Positions 16,623 through 24,356 of a stretch of 64,000 bases of DNA are shown one piece after another (the first letter of the stretch is position 1; each line of letters starts with the position of its first letter). Source of the DNA: a virus; the IMG/VR virus record IMGVR_UViG_3300028840_008180, positions 1 through 64,000 of that record; one strand, 5' to 3'. The translations under genes were made by a program, and so were the position numbers. Below the pieces are notes generated by a model, which had not been told where the DNA came from, ran no database searches, and worked only from the letters and a program-made list of their open reading frames with translations.

Positions 16623-16960
16623 TTCCAATGCCTCGTTGATCTCGCTTTGGATTCGCTCCTGCACGAGTGGTAGTACTCGTAGATTTCCTTACATCTCTTC
16701 TCGTCGTTGAAGACCCCGAGCCAAAAACAGAACACGTAGTGGGCTGTGGCAAGGAACCAAAGAATGGGTACTGCTAGGAAGTCGCACCACTTAGGGAGGC
16801 TTGCGCCGAGGAAAAACAGCATGACGAATGGCCACGCAAGGATTTTGGCCCATAGGGGGCATTTGTCGTGTTCCTTCAACCATTCCTTCCAGTGCTTTTC
16901 GCACAAAGGTTCTGGAACGTCGTATTGACCGGCTGGTTCGTCACATTTGGCACATTTCAT
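16580..16960 (-). CDS. Zinc-finger membrane protein
   Basis: 126 aa from MKCAKCDEPAG, with Shine-Dalgarno GGGGGA. CAKC and a later Cys-His pair (PLCEKHW) form a probable N-terminal metal site, followed by two hydrophobic segments (ILAWPFVMLFFLGASL; FLAVPILWFLATAHYVFCFW). Probably membrane-anchored, role unknown. Confidence 0.6.
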   Translation of the reverse strand: MKCAKCDEPAGQYDVPEPLCEKHWKEWLKEHDKCPLWAKILAWPFVMLFFLGASLPKWCDFLAVPILWFLATAHYVFCFWLGVFNDEKRCKEIYEYYHSCRSESKARSTRHWKWNSTNCSKPSSSA

Positions 16961-16982
16961 TTGTTCCCCCTGATCTTCTGAA

Positions 16983-17054
16983 TCAAGAACTGAAGACGAA
17001 TACCACCAATCCGGCCACAGCAAGGATATAGCCAACAAATTCGCCCAGTGTCAT
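16983..17054 (-). CDS. Tiny membrane peptide (23 aa)
   Basis: MTLGEFVGYILAVAGLVVFV plus three residues. One transmembrane helix, preceded by AAGAGGAAAA. Very short, so uncertain, but the ribosome site and hydrophobic pattern agree with a real product, and it fills the gap between neighbouring co-directional genes. Confidence 0.4.
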   Translation of the reverse strand: MTLGEFVGYILAVAGLVVFVFSS

Positions 17055-17064
17055 GGTTTTCCTC

Positions 17065-17235
17065 TTACCATGTTAGCAATCGCATTCCAAACCGGACCAG
17101 TTTTCGACCCAACCATTTCGGCAGGCCATACCGGACAGCCAGCCAAGCGAAATAGGGCTTGTGATACCAGCGGCCCGTGACCAGGATGTAATACCCTTGG
17201 TTTTGCTTGCCACGCTTGATGAATCGATTTTTCAT
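17065..17235 (-). CDS. Small basic protein (56 aa)
   Basis: Starts MKNRFIKRGKQNQGYY with Shine-Dalgarno GGAGA. Strongly basic with many aromatics (GRWYHKPYFAWLAVRYG); could be a nucleic-acid or membrane-surface binding peptide. No family recognised. A longer ORF in another frame (17051-17410) covers the same bases but has no ribosome site. Confidence 0.5.
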   Translation of the reverse strand: MKNRFIKRGKQNQGYYILVTGRWYHKPYFAWLAVRYGLPKWLGRKLVRFGMRLLTW

Positions 17236-17285
17236 GTAACGATCTCCAGTTTAGTACTGAAACTAGCATATCAGCCCTAGGGGCT

Positions 17286-17903
17286 TCATGCAATGTCAGT
17301 TTTGAGGACGAAGGCGGCAGTTGACTTGTAAATCTCGTGGTTCTCCCAGATGGAGTTGGAATCGAACAGCTTCTTGATTTTGGCCGTGTATTTGATGCAT
17401 CTGGGGGCACCGTAGTCGTGAATCATCACGAGGGAGCCGGGGAACAGCTTGCCGATCCAGCCATTGTACTCCGCTTGTAAGACCTTAGGCTGGTGGCAGG
17501 TGTCAATGAAGAGAACGCCTACGTCCCCAACTTCATCTGGTGGTGTTCGGGAATCGCCCGTGATAATCGTAGCCTCAAACCCACGCTTGTTGAGGTTGTG
17601 CCGGGCGAGCTTCTCACCATCCTTGGTATTGAACTTTTTACCCTTGAAACGGCACGTTTTCTTACCGAATCTACGGTTCCGCCATACGTCGATACCAAAG
17701 ACTCTCCGATCTGGGAAGGCATAGCATAACGCTGCTGTGGACCGTCCGAAGAGGACGCCGAGATTGACAACATCGCCTGTGGGTGGAGCATACTTTCTAC
17801 AACAGTAGACCATAAATTCCAAGGAGTCGTCAGAATGAAGTCCCGGTATCGACCGAGCCTTTTTCGGTAACTTGGGTAGTTGCTTGCGTGATATTCTTCT
17901 CAT
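17286..17903 (-). CDS. Class I SAM-dependent methyltransferase-like protein
   Basis: 205 aa. Pattern of Methyltransf_24-type enzymes: glycine motif 'DVVNLGVLFGRSTAALCYAF', 'RVFGIDVW', 'ATIITGDS', 'VGVLFIDTCHQPKVL' and 'PGSLVMIHDYG'. Such enzymes often methylate sugars or small molecules. Located between small proteins and thymidylate synthase, but probably part of the glycan-modifying set. A TATAGATA box ends 4 nt before ATG with no proper Shine-Dalgarno. Confidence 0.7.
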   Translation of the reverse strand: MRRISRKQLPKLPKKARSIPGLHSDDSLEFMVYCCRKYAPPTGDVVNLGVLFGRSTAALCYAFPDRRVFGIDVWRNRRFGKKTCRFKGKKFNTKDGEKLARHNLNKRGFEATIITGDSRTPPDEVGDVGVLFIDTCHQPKVLQAEYNGWIGKLFPGSLVMIHDYGAPRCIKYTAKIKKLFDSNSIWENHEIYKSTAAFVLKTDIA

Positions 17904-17910
17904 ACCCTAT

Positions 17911-18882
17911 CTATACTTCGACCGGTATCGTTATCTTTGGTTCTGGGGCATAACCCACAATTACAAAGTCCTTCAGTTCGTAAGACAGGATATTATCAGC
18001 TTTCTTCAAGACCAGTTCGGGTGACTTGCCTTCAGGCCGTGCCAGATACTCCTCGACAGCCTCGATCTGGTTGACATAGATGTGACTGTCGACCGTTGTG
18101 TGAATAAACTCATACGGCTCGTAGGAGGCTTGCTGAGCGAACATGTAGACAAGGGCACTATAGAACTGGATATTGGCCGGGACGCCCACAGGGAAGTCAC
18201 AGGAGCGTTGTGTGAGGTGTCCTGAGAGCTTTCCGTCATGCACAAACAACTGGAATGTGAAATGGCATGGCGGGAGCCTAACCCCCTTCATCTGCTGGGG
18301 GTTCCAGAGCGAGAACAGGATTCGGCGTGAATCCGGATTCTCTTTGAGTTCCCTCATCATGTACTTAAGCTGGTCAAAGCCTCTTTCTCCGTACATGTTG
18401 CGGTTACCTCCGATGACCTTAGGGTTGCCGACGTAGGTCATTCTGCGGCGTTTTTCACTGTCCCAATGCGGAGGTTGCTCGACTTGTGGCCTCGGCCATC
18501 GGCCTGACTTTCCGCCAGCGCCGTTACCATAGAACCCACCGAAGTGTCTCAACTGGAATCCATAGACAGGCCCGAATGCGCCCGGAGCGTAGCCATGTTC
18601 CTTCTCGAACTCCTCATCGACCCAGGCTGTCCAGATGTTGGAGCCGAGGTCTTGCAGGTCCTTATTGTTGGTACTACCAGAGAGTATCCAGAGTAATTCG
18701 GCGAATATGGAACGAGGCCACACTTTCCGCTTCGTTAGAAGCGGAAAGTGTGTGTCGATGCGATACCGCTTTTGCATTCCGAAGATAGCCAGGGTATCGA
18801 CACCAGTACGATTCTCTTTGCGGACACCGTCTTCGAGTATTTCACGTAGGGCGTCATCATAGGGTTGTAAGATATACGTCAT
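17911..18882 (-). CDS. thyA: Thymidylate synthase (ThyA type)
   Basis: 323 aa. Converts dUMP to dTMP with methylene-tetrahydrofolate. Conserved blocks: 'HFPLLTKRKVW', 'LWILSGSTN', 'GPVYGFQLRHFGG', catalytic Cys206 in 'RLPPCHFTFQLFV', 'LTQRSCDFPVGVPANIQFY' and 'DSHIYVNQIEAVEEYLARP'. About 55 residues longer than E. coli ThyA, mainly through an insertion around residues 115-160. Works with the DHFR at 15619. Contains a 15-bp perfect palindrome over the FPLLTKRK codons. Ends just after the methyltransferase start with an 8-bp gap. Confidence 0.95.
   Translation of the reverse strand: MTYILQPYDDALREILEDGVRKENRTGVDTLAIFGMQKRYRIDTHFPLLTKRKVWPRSIFAELLWILSGSTNNKDLQDLGSNIWTAWVDEEFEKEHGYAPGAFGPVYGFQLRHFGGFYGNGAGGKSGRWPRPQVEQPPHWDSEKRRRMTYVGNPKVIGGNRNMYGERGFDQLKYMMRELKENPDSRRILFSLWNPQQMKGVRLPPCHFTFQLFVHDGKLSGHLTQRSCDFPVGVPANIQFYSALVYMFAQQASYEPYEFIHTTVDSHIYVNQIEAVEEYLARPEGKSPELVLKKADNILSYELKDFVIVGYAPEPKITIPVEV
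18719..18752. repeat. 15-bp perfect inverted repeat inside thyA, GTTA loop
   Basis: Arms 18719-18733 and 18738-18752 pair exactly. They encode the conserved THFPLLTKRKV segment, so a palindrome has been reached by synonymous choices within a constrained protein motif. Confidence 0.95.
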
Positions 18883-19076
18883 TTCGGTAGTGTTGCCCCC
18901 ATGATCTCAAACCACATGATGTAAGCAACGCCAATACCCGTGAGTTCCCAGACAAGCTTGTGAACTACCTGTTTCCAACCCTCTTTCGGAAGTTCAACAC
19001 CAAGATGTTCATCAATCCTCACACCTGCTATGGATGTGAACAGAACCCAGAACATAAGTAAAATCCAACCGTTCAT
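18879..19076 (-). CDS. Small membrane protein
   Basis: 65 aa with two hydrophobic segments (GWILLMFWVLFTSIAGV; LTGIGVAYIMWFEIM). Stop overlaps the thyA start by ATGA, so it is translated just before thyA in one operon. Function unknown. Confidence 0.65.
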   Translation of the reverse strand: MNGWILLMFWVLFTSIAGVRIDEHLGVELPKEGWKQVVHKLVWELTGIGVAYIMWFEIMGATLPK

Positions 19077-19456
19077 ACCATTACTCCTGACTCTTTGACA
19101 ATTACTGTTACTTGGTCCTCGTACCGGGCGACAGCCACCTGCGGATGTCCAACCTTATGCAATTTGTTAAGGACCTCTTCTAGTTTATCGACAGAACAGT
19201 TGATCACATTCCAATGATTTTGGTTCAATTCTTGAACTTCTTCTTCAGGGGATTTGATTTCCCGTCCTGAGAAGTACTTTGCCAGTCGATCTTTGAATTT
19301 GAAGAACTTATCGTAGTACGGTACGTTGCAACCGCACGACGGATTGTTCAATACCTCTGCCATGTCGTTCTTTAGTTCTGGGAAGAGGTTCCGAAATCGT
19401 GCATCAGTCAGTATCGCTTGTTTGATCTCCAAGCGACTTAATCTTCTCTTGGTCAT
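19073..19456 (-). CDS. Conserved hypothetical protein
   Basis: 127 aa. 'LFPELKNDMAEVLNNPSCGC' followed by 'YDKFFKFKDRLAKYFSGRE' looks like a conserved phage hypothetical I recall from T4-like phages, but no function is known to me. The C-terminal part is a small alpha/beta fold. Overlaps the downstream membrane protein gene by ATGA and the upstream one by 53 bp. Confidence 0.65.
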   Translation of the reverse strand: MTKRRLSRLEIKQAILTDARFRNLFPELKNDMAEVLNNPSCGCNVPYYDKFFKFKDRLAKYFSGREIKSPEEEVQELNQNHWNVINCSVDKLEEVLNKLHKVGHPQVAVARYEDQVTVIVKESGVMV

Positions 19457-19826
19457 CTTGCTCCAAATCGTCTATGGAAATATTGATGTTCATCTGTAGC
19501 CAGTCAATGGTTGCTCGTGTGAACCAGGACAGGATGCTGATTGCGCACCCGGAAATAATCACGAAGGGCAATATGAGTATGCACGCTGCTAGGAATGTGT
19601 ACTCCAACCTCGGCAACCAAAGCGCTAAAAATGGAGAGCCAATGGCCCCCACCCAAAATCCTGCGCATTGGTGGCAGTCTATCATTTCACTCATCTGGTG
19701 ACCGCCGATTTCGATTCCCGAGTGCTCCCGCCACCACCTCCGAAAGCCACTGGCGATCTTGCTATCGACGATAATAAAGGTCATTCCGATTAAACCGATT
19801 ACAGAGAATACAAACGCATAAGCCAT
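19404..19826 (-). CDS. Membrane protein with CxxC-GFW motif
   Basis: 140 aa. N-terminal hydrophobic helix (FVFSVIGLIGMTFIIV), then 'CHQCAGFWVGAIGSPFLALW', a pattern shared with small DUF1360-like membrane proteins, and another long hydrophobic stretch (AACILILPFVIISGCAI). Acidic C-terminal tail. Shine-Dalgarno GGAGGTG. Function unknown. Confidence 0.65.
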   Translation of the reverse strand: MAYAFVFSVIGLIGMTFIIVDSKIASGFRRWWREHSGIEIGGHQMSEMIDCHQCAGFWVGAIGSPFLALWLPRLEYTFLAACILILPFVIISGCAISILSWFTRATIDWLQMNINISIDDLEQDDQEKIKSLGDQTSDTD

Positions 19827-19829
19827 TTT

Positions 19830-20192
19830 TCACCTCCAGAAGGATAAATACGCATACTCAGCATTCCGACTGATGCTGGTAAAGTCGGTGAACCCATCGA
19901 GTTCATTCAGCATGATTTCTAAGTCTTCCAGAGGCACCTTGTGGTGCCTTGCTATGTGGTAGTCAATAGAGATCACAACCACCTTTTCACCAAAATGCCT
20001 TTCCAGAAGATCGAGCTTGGTCTCAAGTTTTTCCAAGAGTACCAATTCGGATTTTTGCTTAAGGAATTTCAGCTTTGGGACCCGTAGTCCTACGAGCCAC
20101 TGGTCGAATAGGTACTTGAACTCGGGGAGTTGCTTCTGTAACTCCTTATCCGTAAAGACAAGTTCGCCGATATTCTTATCGTGAATACGCAT
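19830..20192 (-). CDS. Hypothetical protein (120 aa)
   Basis: Starts MRIHDKNIGELVFTD; the longer in-frame ORF runs through the divergent plus-strand gene and is not likely. No Shine-Dalgarno; an AT-rich box (GATAATA) ends 8 nt before ATG, matching the leaderless pattern. A helical middle (VLLEKLETKLDLLERHFGEK) and an alpha/beta end. Not recognised. Confidence 0.6.
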   Translation of the reverse strand: MRIHDKNIGELVFTDKELQKQLPEFKYLFDQWLVGLRVPKLKFLKQKSELVLLEKLETKLDLLERHFGEKVVVISIDYHIARHHKVPLEDLEIMLNELDGFTDFTSISRNAEYAYLSFWR

Positions 20193-20240
20193 GACAATAC
20201 TATTATCAGATAGTAAGCGAGACTTGAAAGAGGAGCGAAT

Positions 20241-21494
20241 ATGACAGAAAGCAACTTCCGTCAAGAACGTAAAAAGAAGGTTACGCCCGAAGAGGTGGGT
20301 AGCCTTCCTGAAGCAAAAAAACCAACCGAGCAGGGACCACCGCCACCGATGGTGGAGAGTCCTGGTGAGGGAAACCCACTTGATCAAGTCCATGCCTTTC
20401 AGAGAGAGGCTGGGGTAAGTGTTGGGGGGCAACAACAAGGACACACACCGGGTGAACAACAGGTTGGCGATATACTTGCAAAACCCATGGAGGGAGTTTC
20501 TGTTACTGGAAAAATACCCCCAGCAATGCAACAGGCTTTGCAACAGCGGATTTCTCAGGTGCAGCAGGGCGACGAAGATGAAATGCATATGCCACCACCC
20601 GTGCGAGAGATGCCCGACTATGAATTGCCGCCCCATCAGCAGCAACAGCCTCCAATGCCAGATTACAATCCTTCGCAGATACAGACTAACGATCCCAATC
20701 TGAATGCTCTGTTGGCTGGCTTGTCGACACAGAATTATGAAGAAATCCTCCTTCCATCACGAGGGGTCCTCTATGATTCGCCCGATCTACCAGTTAACGG
20801 TGTACTACATCTACGACCGATGACCGGTCAAGAGGAAAGTATCCTTTCGACAGTTCGCTTTATGCGAGGTGGCCGAGGTATCGAGATGATCTTCAAGAAC
20901 TGTATACAGGAGAAGAACATCAATACCGAGAACATGCTGAGCGTCGACCGGACGTTCCTATTGGTCTACCTCCGAGCTATTTCGTATGGAAACATGTACG
21001 AGGTTAGTGTCCGTTGTCCCGATTGTAACCATCAATTCGATTACGATATCGATTTGAACCTGCCGATTGACTACTGTCCAGAAAGCTTCACTAAGGCTAG
21101 CATGACGAGGCAGTTGCCAAAAACTGGGTATGTTTTCAACTACCAGTTGATGACCGGTGCCATCGAGACACAAGTTGGCCAATATCGTGATCATAAATCG
21201 AAGTTCTCGAATGCAACCGATGATTCGTTCATCTATCGAGCTTCGATGCTGATTACCGAAATTGGCAACAAGGATGCGAAGATAGATCAGCGACATGGCA
21301 TCCAAGCATTGATCGAGCGGCTGCCCGCTCAAGATGTGAACTACATTCGCAACGTGTTGAACGAGCCGCCATTTGGCGTCGATACTGAGGTGAAGGTTAT
21401 TTGCCCGGCTTGTACGAGCCAGTTCCCGGTCGAATTGCCGTATGAAGCCAATTTTTTCTTCCCACGGGAGAGGATAGAGGACACGCAGCATTAA
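20241..21494 (+). CDS. Baseplate protein, T4 gp26-type
   Basis: 417 aa. The C-terminal 240 residues match the T4_baseplate family (gp26 and relatives): 'ILLPSRGVLYDSPDLPVNGV', 'LHLRPMTGQEESILST', 'GRGIEMIFKNCI', 'LLVYLRAISYGNMYEVSVRC'. Two CxxC pairs (CPDCNHQFDY; CPACTSQFPVEL) probably bind zinc. The first 170 residues are a Gln/Pro-rich disordered region. In T4 gp26 takes part in baseplate hub assembly. The end of the gene carries T-TTT-TTC followed by an open -1 frame with no start codon, suggesting a frameshifted longer product (see 21458). Shine-Dalgarno AGAGGAG. Confidence 0.8.
   Translation: MTESNFRQERKKKVTPEEVGSLPEAKKPTEQGPPPPMVESPGEGNPLDQVHAFQREAGVSVGGQQQGHTPGEQQVGDILAKPMEGVSVTGKIPPAMQQALQQRISQVQQGDEDEMHMPPPVREMPDYELPPHQQQQPPMPDYNPSQIQTNDPNLNALLAGLSTQNYEEILLPSRGVLYDSPDLPVNGVLHLRPMTGQEESILSTVRFMRGGRGIEMIFKNCIQEKNINTENMLSVDRTFLLVYLRAISYGNMYEVSVRCPDCNHQFDYDIDLNLPIDYCPESFTKASMTRQLPKTGYVFNYQLMTGAIETQVGQYRDHKSKFSNATDDSFIYRASMLITEIGNKDAKIDQRHGIQALIERLPAQDVNYIRNVLNEPPFGVDTEVKVICPACTSQFPVELPYEANFFFPRERIEDTQH
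21452..21458 (+). promoter_or_regulatory. Probable -1 ribosomal frameshift site TTTTTTC
   Basis: T TTT TTC in the zero frame of the baseplate gene (codons AAT TTT TTC) fits the X-XXY-YYZ slippery rule exactly. A -1 slip opens a 67-codon frame that has no ATG, GTG or usable TTG before its conserved-looking part. Confidence 0.65.
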
Positions 21495-21661
21495 CCTACT
21501 CCCAGTGGCTCTACCAGGAATTGTTCTTCCTGGCGTACCACTTGAAGCAGGATATTATCAAAGTGAAGACATGTCTCTCCCCTGTAGAACGGCGATACTT
21601 CATTGACCAGTTTGTCGAACAACGAGAAAGAGAGCATAAGGAGTTGAACAAGAAGAATTGA
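21458..21661 (+). CDS. -1 frame extension of baseplate protein (assembly-chaperone-like)
   Basis: 67 codons read only after a -1 shift: LPTGEDRGHAALTYSQWLYQ, then 'ELFFLAYHLKQDIIKV', 'LSPVERRYFIDQFVEQRERE', ending in TGA. The 'W-x2-YQE-x-FFLAYHL' pattern resembles small helical proteins that follow gp26-type genes in other T4-like phages. The fusion would be about 473 aa. In this frame a TGA lies upstream at 21442, and the first start-like codon (TTG) falls after the motif begins, so separate initiation is unlikely. Comparable frameshift products act as tail-assembly chaperones in lambda- and P2-type phages. Confidence 0.6.
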   Translation, partial: LPTGEDRGHAALTYSQWLYQELFFLAYHLKQDIIKVKTCLSPVERRYFIDQFVEQREREHKELNKKN

Positions 21662-21668
21662 GCATACC

Positions 21669-22400
21669 ATGAAAGAGCGTAACCAAAACCTGAACCTGGG
21701 CGACACTGTGAGGCTTCGCTTCTTTGTCTGGAACGATGTCTTGGCCGACCCACACGAGATTACACAAGTCGATATCTACAAGCTCTTCGATGTGGAAACC
21801 ACAGAAGAGAATCCGCTTGGGAGACGACTTCTTCAAACGGTGGAAGCCGCTGATATTGTCAAGGAAGATGTAGGGAAGTACTACATCGACCTTGTATTGG
21901 ACAGTCCGCTTTACACGCAGGGTCGCCTTCAGGATGAATGGAATGTTGTCTTCGAGGATAATGGGCCAACGTCCTACTCCCCGATGGACTTCATGATCGG
22001 ACCAGATGCTTGGTTCACGGACAGCAGGCCGCTTGTCCATGACTTCAACTTCGCCTTCCGTCCCAATCGCATTGTGCAAGGAAGCGTCAAATACCTTGAG
22101 ATTACCATGACTCCAGATGTGCCACGAGGTACCGATAAGGAAAGGTATTACAAGCACTTGGTTTCGGGCGGCACGCTCTATGTTTCTATCGAACAGAAGT
22201 GTGGCGAGTGCCTCCCACAGGAAGAGGACCTCCGCATCGTTGTGGAGGACGAGGAAGTGACCGAGCGAGATGGTTGCGTTTCCTATTACAAGCTCGACAC
22301 AACGGACCTTGATTGCGGTATCTACAACGTCTGGTTCAAGTTGGAGATCGGCGAGAACATTTATGTGAGCGACAAGCAGCCGCTCCAGATATTCCACTAA
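21669..22400 (+). CDS. Virion structural-type protein
   Basis: 243 aa. Beta-rich with repeated '[DE]-x-Y-x-[IL]' strands and an Ig-like look ('DTVRLRFFVWND', 'GKYYIDLVLDSPLYTQG', 'YNVWFKLEIGENIYVSDKQP'). Contains 'KCGECLPQ', possibly a metal or disulfide site. Directly after the baseplate gene and ending at a strong terminator. No exact family recognised; a tail or baseplate-associated protein is likely. Confidence 0.65.
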   Translation: MKERNQNLNLGDTVRLRFFVWNDVLADPHEITQVDIYKLFDVETTEENPLGRRLLQTVEAADIVKEDVGKYYIDLVLDSPLYTQGRLQDEWNVVFEDNGPTSYSPMDFMIGPDAWFTDSRPLVHDFNFAFRPNRIVQGSVKYLEITMTPDVPRGTDKERYYKHLVSGGTLYVSIEQKCGECLPQEEDLRIVVEDEEVTERDGCVSYYKLDTTDLDCGIYNVWFKLEIGENIYVSDKQPLQIFH

Positions 22401-22436
22401 GGAGTAGTCACGTTCTGTTGCGAGGGTACCTGTGTT

Positions 22437-22475
22437 AAAACCACCACCCCCGGCATTGCCGGGGGTGGTGGTTTT
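22437..22475. terminator. Bidirectional terminator, 18-bp stem
   Basis: AAAACCACCACCCCCGGC pairs exactly with GCCGGGGGTGGTGGTTTT around ATT. A-tract before and T-tract after make it work both ways between convergent genes ending at 22400 (+) and 22484 (-). Confidence 0.95.
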
Positions 22476-22483
22476 ATGCGCCA

Positions 22484-23434
22484 CTAGTACTTGTGCCCAC
22501 AGACGTGGCAGAAGTTAGCTTTTGCCGGTTTTCGCTTGGCACCACAATTTGGGCAGTAGCCACCCTTAACGGCCCCAAAGCCGCCGCCCTCTTGTATTTC
22601 GGCGATTTCCTCTTGTTGGTGACCTCGTAGGAAGACCTTCACCGTAGTGAATTGTTCCTCTAGGTCAATATCCACCTTACGGAACCGTTGGCTAGAGTAG
22701 CTACCTTCGACGGTTACGCCTGGGGTAACTTCTCTCTTAGCCCGACAACGCTTAGCGGTAGGTGCGGCATCAGCGAAGCCGAAGCTACTATTGAGCAACT
22801 CGGCATCCGCTGGGGCGGTCTCCGGTTGCACAACACCACCAGCCTGATATTGGATGGTTGGTGGTACTGCACTTGAAGTTGTCCCGCCGCCACCGCAACA
22901 GTGTATCTCGGATGGGATCGGCGGACAGTCGTCTGTCGTTGGGTCGGAAAACCAGGTCATATCCCAGTTCGTGATGTGCCCATCATAGTGGTGGTGGTGG
23001 TGATGGATATCCCTTCTCCGGTACCACGGCGTCTTCTTTTCGTGGTGGTGGTGATGATGCACCTCCACCGGCTTCGCCTTCTCCAGATAGAAGCGTGCTT
23101 CAATCACGCCGTTCAACCGATCCTTGTTCTCTGGGTCCTTTCCGAAGTCTTGTGCCTCAGTGGAATCCGGAGCAACGAATAAGAACTTTCGAGGCGAGTA
23201 GCTATTCCGCTCGATGTCAACATAGCTATTCGGCTGTATCACGTAGCCGTTTTTGCTTTGTTCCTCACCATCGATGTACAGCTTAACGACTGCACGTCGA
23301 TCACGGTGCTTATTCCTGAAGCGGATGCTATACTCGGTGTCGAAGGGAAGTTCAACGGTACTATCATTCAGTTCTTTCTGAATCTTACCGTTGACGAGAA
23401 TTGAAACTACGAAGCGATTGCTGTAAGCCATCAT
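22484..23434 (-). CDS. Protein with two natural His6 tracts and a double zinc ribbon
   Basis: 316 aa from MMAYSNRFVV, preceded by AAAGGAG. The N-terminal 115 residues form a beta domain ('VSILVNGKIQKEL', 'LPFDTEYSIRFRNKHRDRRA', 'KLYIDGEE', 'GVIEARFYLEKAKP') known from assorted bacterial and phage surface-type proteins. Then come two exact six-His runs 14 residues apart (VEVHHHHHHE; DIHHHHHHYD), a Gly/Cys patch, and a C-terminal CPNC-x13-CHVC zinc ribbon. Role unknown; the His runs should bind Ni, Zn or Cu strongly. Isolated by the terminator at 22437. Confidence 0.75.
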   Translation of the reverse strand: MMAYSNRFVVSILVNGKIQKELNDSTVELPFDTEYSIRFRNKHRDRRAVVKLYIDGEEQSKNGYVIQPNSYVDIERNSYSPRKFLFVAPDSTEAQDFGKDPENKDRLNGVIEARFYLEKAKPVEVHHHHHHEKKTPWYRRRDIHHHHHHYDGHITNWDMTWFSDPTTDDCPPIPSEIHCCGGGGTTSSAVPPTIQYQAGGVVQPETAPADAELLNSSFGFADAAPTAKRCRAKREVTPGVTVEGSYSSQRFRKVDIDLEEQFTTVKVFLRGHQQEEIAEIQEGGGFGAVKGGYCPNCGAKRKPAKANFCHVCGHKY

Positions 23435-23770
23435 TGAAAACTCTCCTTTTATCTCTGTAGGACATACCCTCAGCCTCATTGGGCGGTTGAAAATTCGGGG
23501 TCCGAGTCAGGACTCCAAGGCATTTCTGTCCTTTTTCTATCTATCGACAGGAGAGTAATAGAACTTGAGGAAATCCCCAATTTCTTGCTTTTTCCCGAGA
23601 GAGTGTGTACGATGGTTGTAGAGGGTGCGACAAAGAATTTATCCGTGGAGGGTCAGAGAAATTGCCGATATATGCGGGATTTCCGCAATATACAGGAAAA
23701 AGTGGGGTTGACCGGTTTACGAAAGGCCCATAGAATGGCTTCGGAACACAAAAACCCTGATGGAGGTGAA

Positions 23771-23941
23771 ATGGAGACTCTGATTGAGGGGAGGCAAGAA
23801 ACCCAGTCGGGGGCCATCATTCATTTCAAGTTGCTTGATACGATGCTTGCTCAGTCGGAACTGGGCTTGCAACACAACAATCGGCCCGAGCCGATTGAAG
23901 AAAGTACGGAGTCGAAAACAGGAAAGGATGACTCCGGTTGA
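23771..23941 (+). CDS. HFKLLDTMLAQSE peptide, copy 1, ends at in-frame TGA
   Basis: 56 aa from METLIEGRQE, with an excellent Shine-Dalgarno (TGGAGGTGAA). Shares HFKLLDTMLAQSE with the protein at 24198. After the TGA at 23939 the same frame stays open for 19 codons to TAA at 23999-24001 and reads ...VSRKLKDR, matching SRKLKDGQ at the end of copy 2. So the stop interrupts a once-longer (or read-through) protein. A longer upstream reading from 23585 lacks a ribosome site. Confidence 0.5.
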   Translation: METLIEGRQETQSGAIIHFKLLDTMLAQSELGLQHNNRPEPIEESTESKTGKDDSG

Positions 23942-23954
23942 TCTAGTGGGGCAG

Positions 23955-24160
23955 AAGTTCTTCTAAAGAAGACAGTAAGCAGGAAGCTCAAGGACCGTTA
24001 AGTCCGGGGGCGAACTATATCGCCATCCCACCTGATGCTCAAGTCTTTCTCAACTAGCTATGCTTTGAGAAACGCTAGCCACGGAAGGTGATCTCTCTTC
24101 CCAGCAAAGCAAACGGTTATCTATCCGTACCGCTACGTCGAGTTCGGCATGATCGCATTC
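23955..24160 (-). pseudogene. Decayed 3' fragment of the 24312 nuclease gene
   Basis: On the minus strand, bases near 24030-24120 repeat the 3' part of the nuclease gene (for example the LLCW codons and the stretch coding for LAFLKAEL), but with a TAG replacing GAG and a frameshift. The fragment lies about 355 bp from the intact copy, as part of a tandem duplication that also duplicated the HFKLL peptide gene. Confidence 0.6.
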
Positions 24161-24197
24161 GACATAAGGCGGGAATTTTGCTAAGAGAGGTGCCTAA

Positions 24198-24356
24198 ATG
24201 TCCGATGCAGTTAAGATTGAGGAAACCCTTATCCATTTCAAGTTGCTCGATACGATGCTCGCTCAATCTGAACGTTGTGACTCACAAGGCCAGGGTGAGC
24301 CCGAATCTAGCCTAGTCGAAGAAGAACCCAGTAGGAAGCTGAAGGACGGCCAGTAG
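24198..24356 (+). CDS. HFKLLDTMLAQSE peptide, copy 2 (52 aa)
   Basis: MSDAVKIEETLIHFKLLDTM, then LAQSERCDSQ and an acidic tail ending SRKLKDGQ. Shine-Dalgarno GAGAGG. Intact version of copy 1. Its last 45 bp overlap the convergent nuclease gene. A short amphipathic helix with acidic tail could be an inhibitor or adaptor peptide; function unknown. Confidence 0.55.
   Translation: MSDAVKIEETLIHFKLLDTMLAQSERCDSQGQGEPESSLVEEEPSRKLKDGQ

Noticed and set aside
19848-19856. GATAAATAC as a late promoter
   Set aside because: It points on the plus strand toward minus-strand genes with no nearby plus-strand start, so probably chance.
23585-23770. Upstream extension of the first HFKLL peptide gene to 118 aa
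   Set aside because: The internal ATG at 23771 has a perfect Shine-Dalgarno and aligns with copy 2; the upstream part has neither.
23939-23941. General recoding of UGA in this phage
   Set aside because: Many genes end in TGA and overlap by ATGA, so UGA is an ordinary stop; the single in-frame case is better seen as readthrough or decay.
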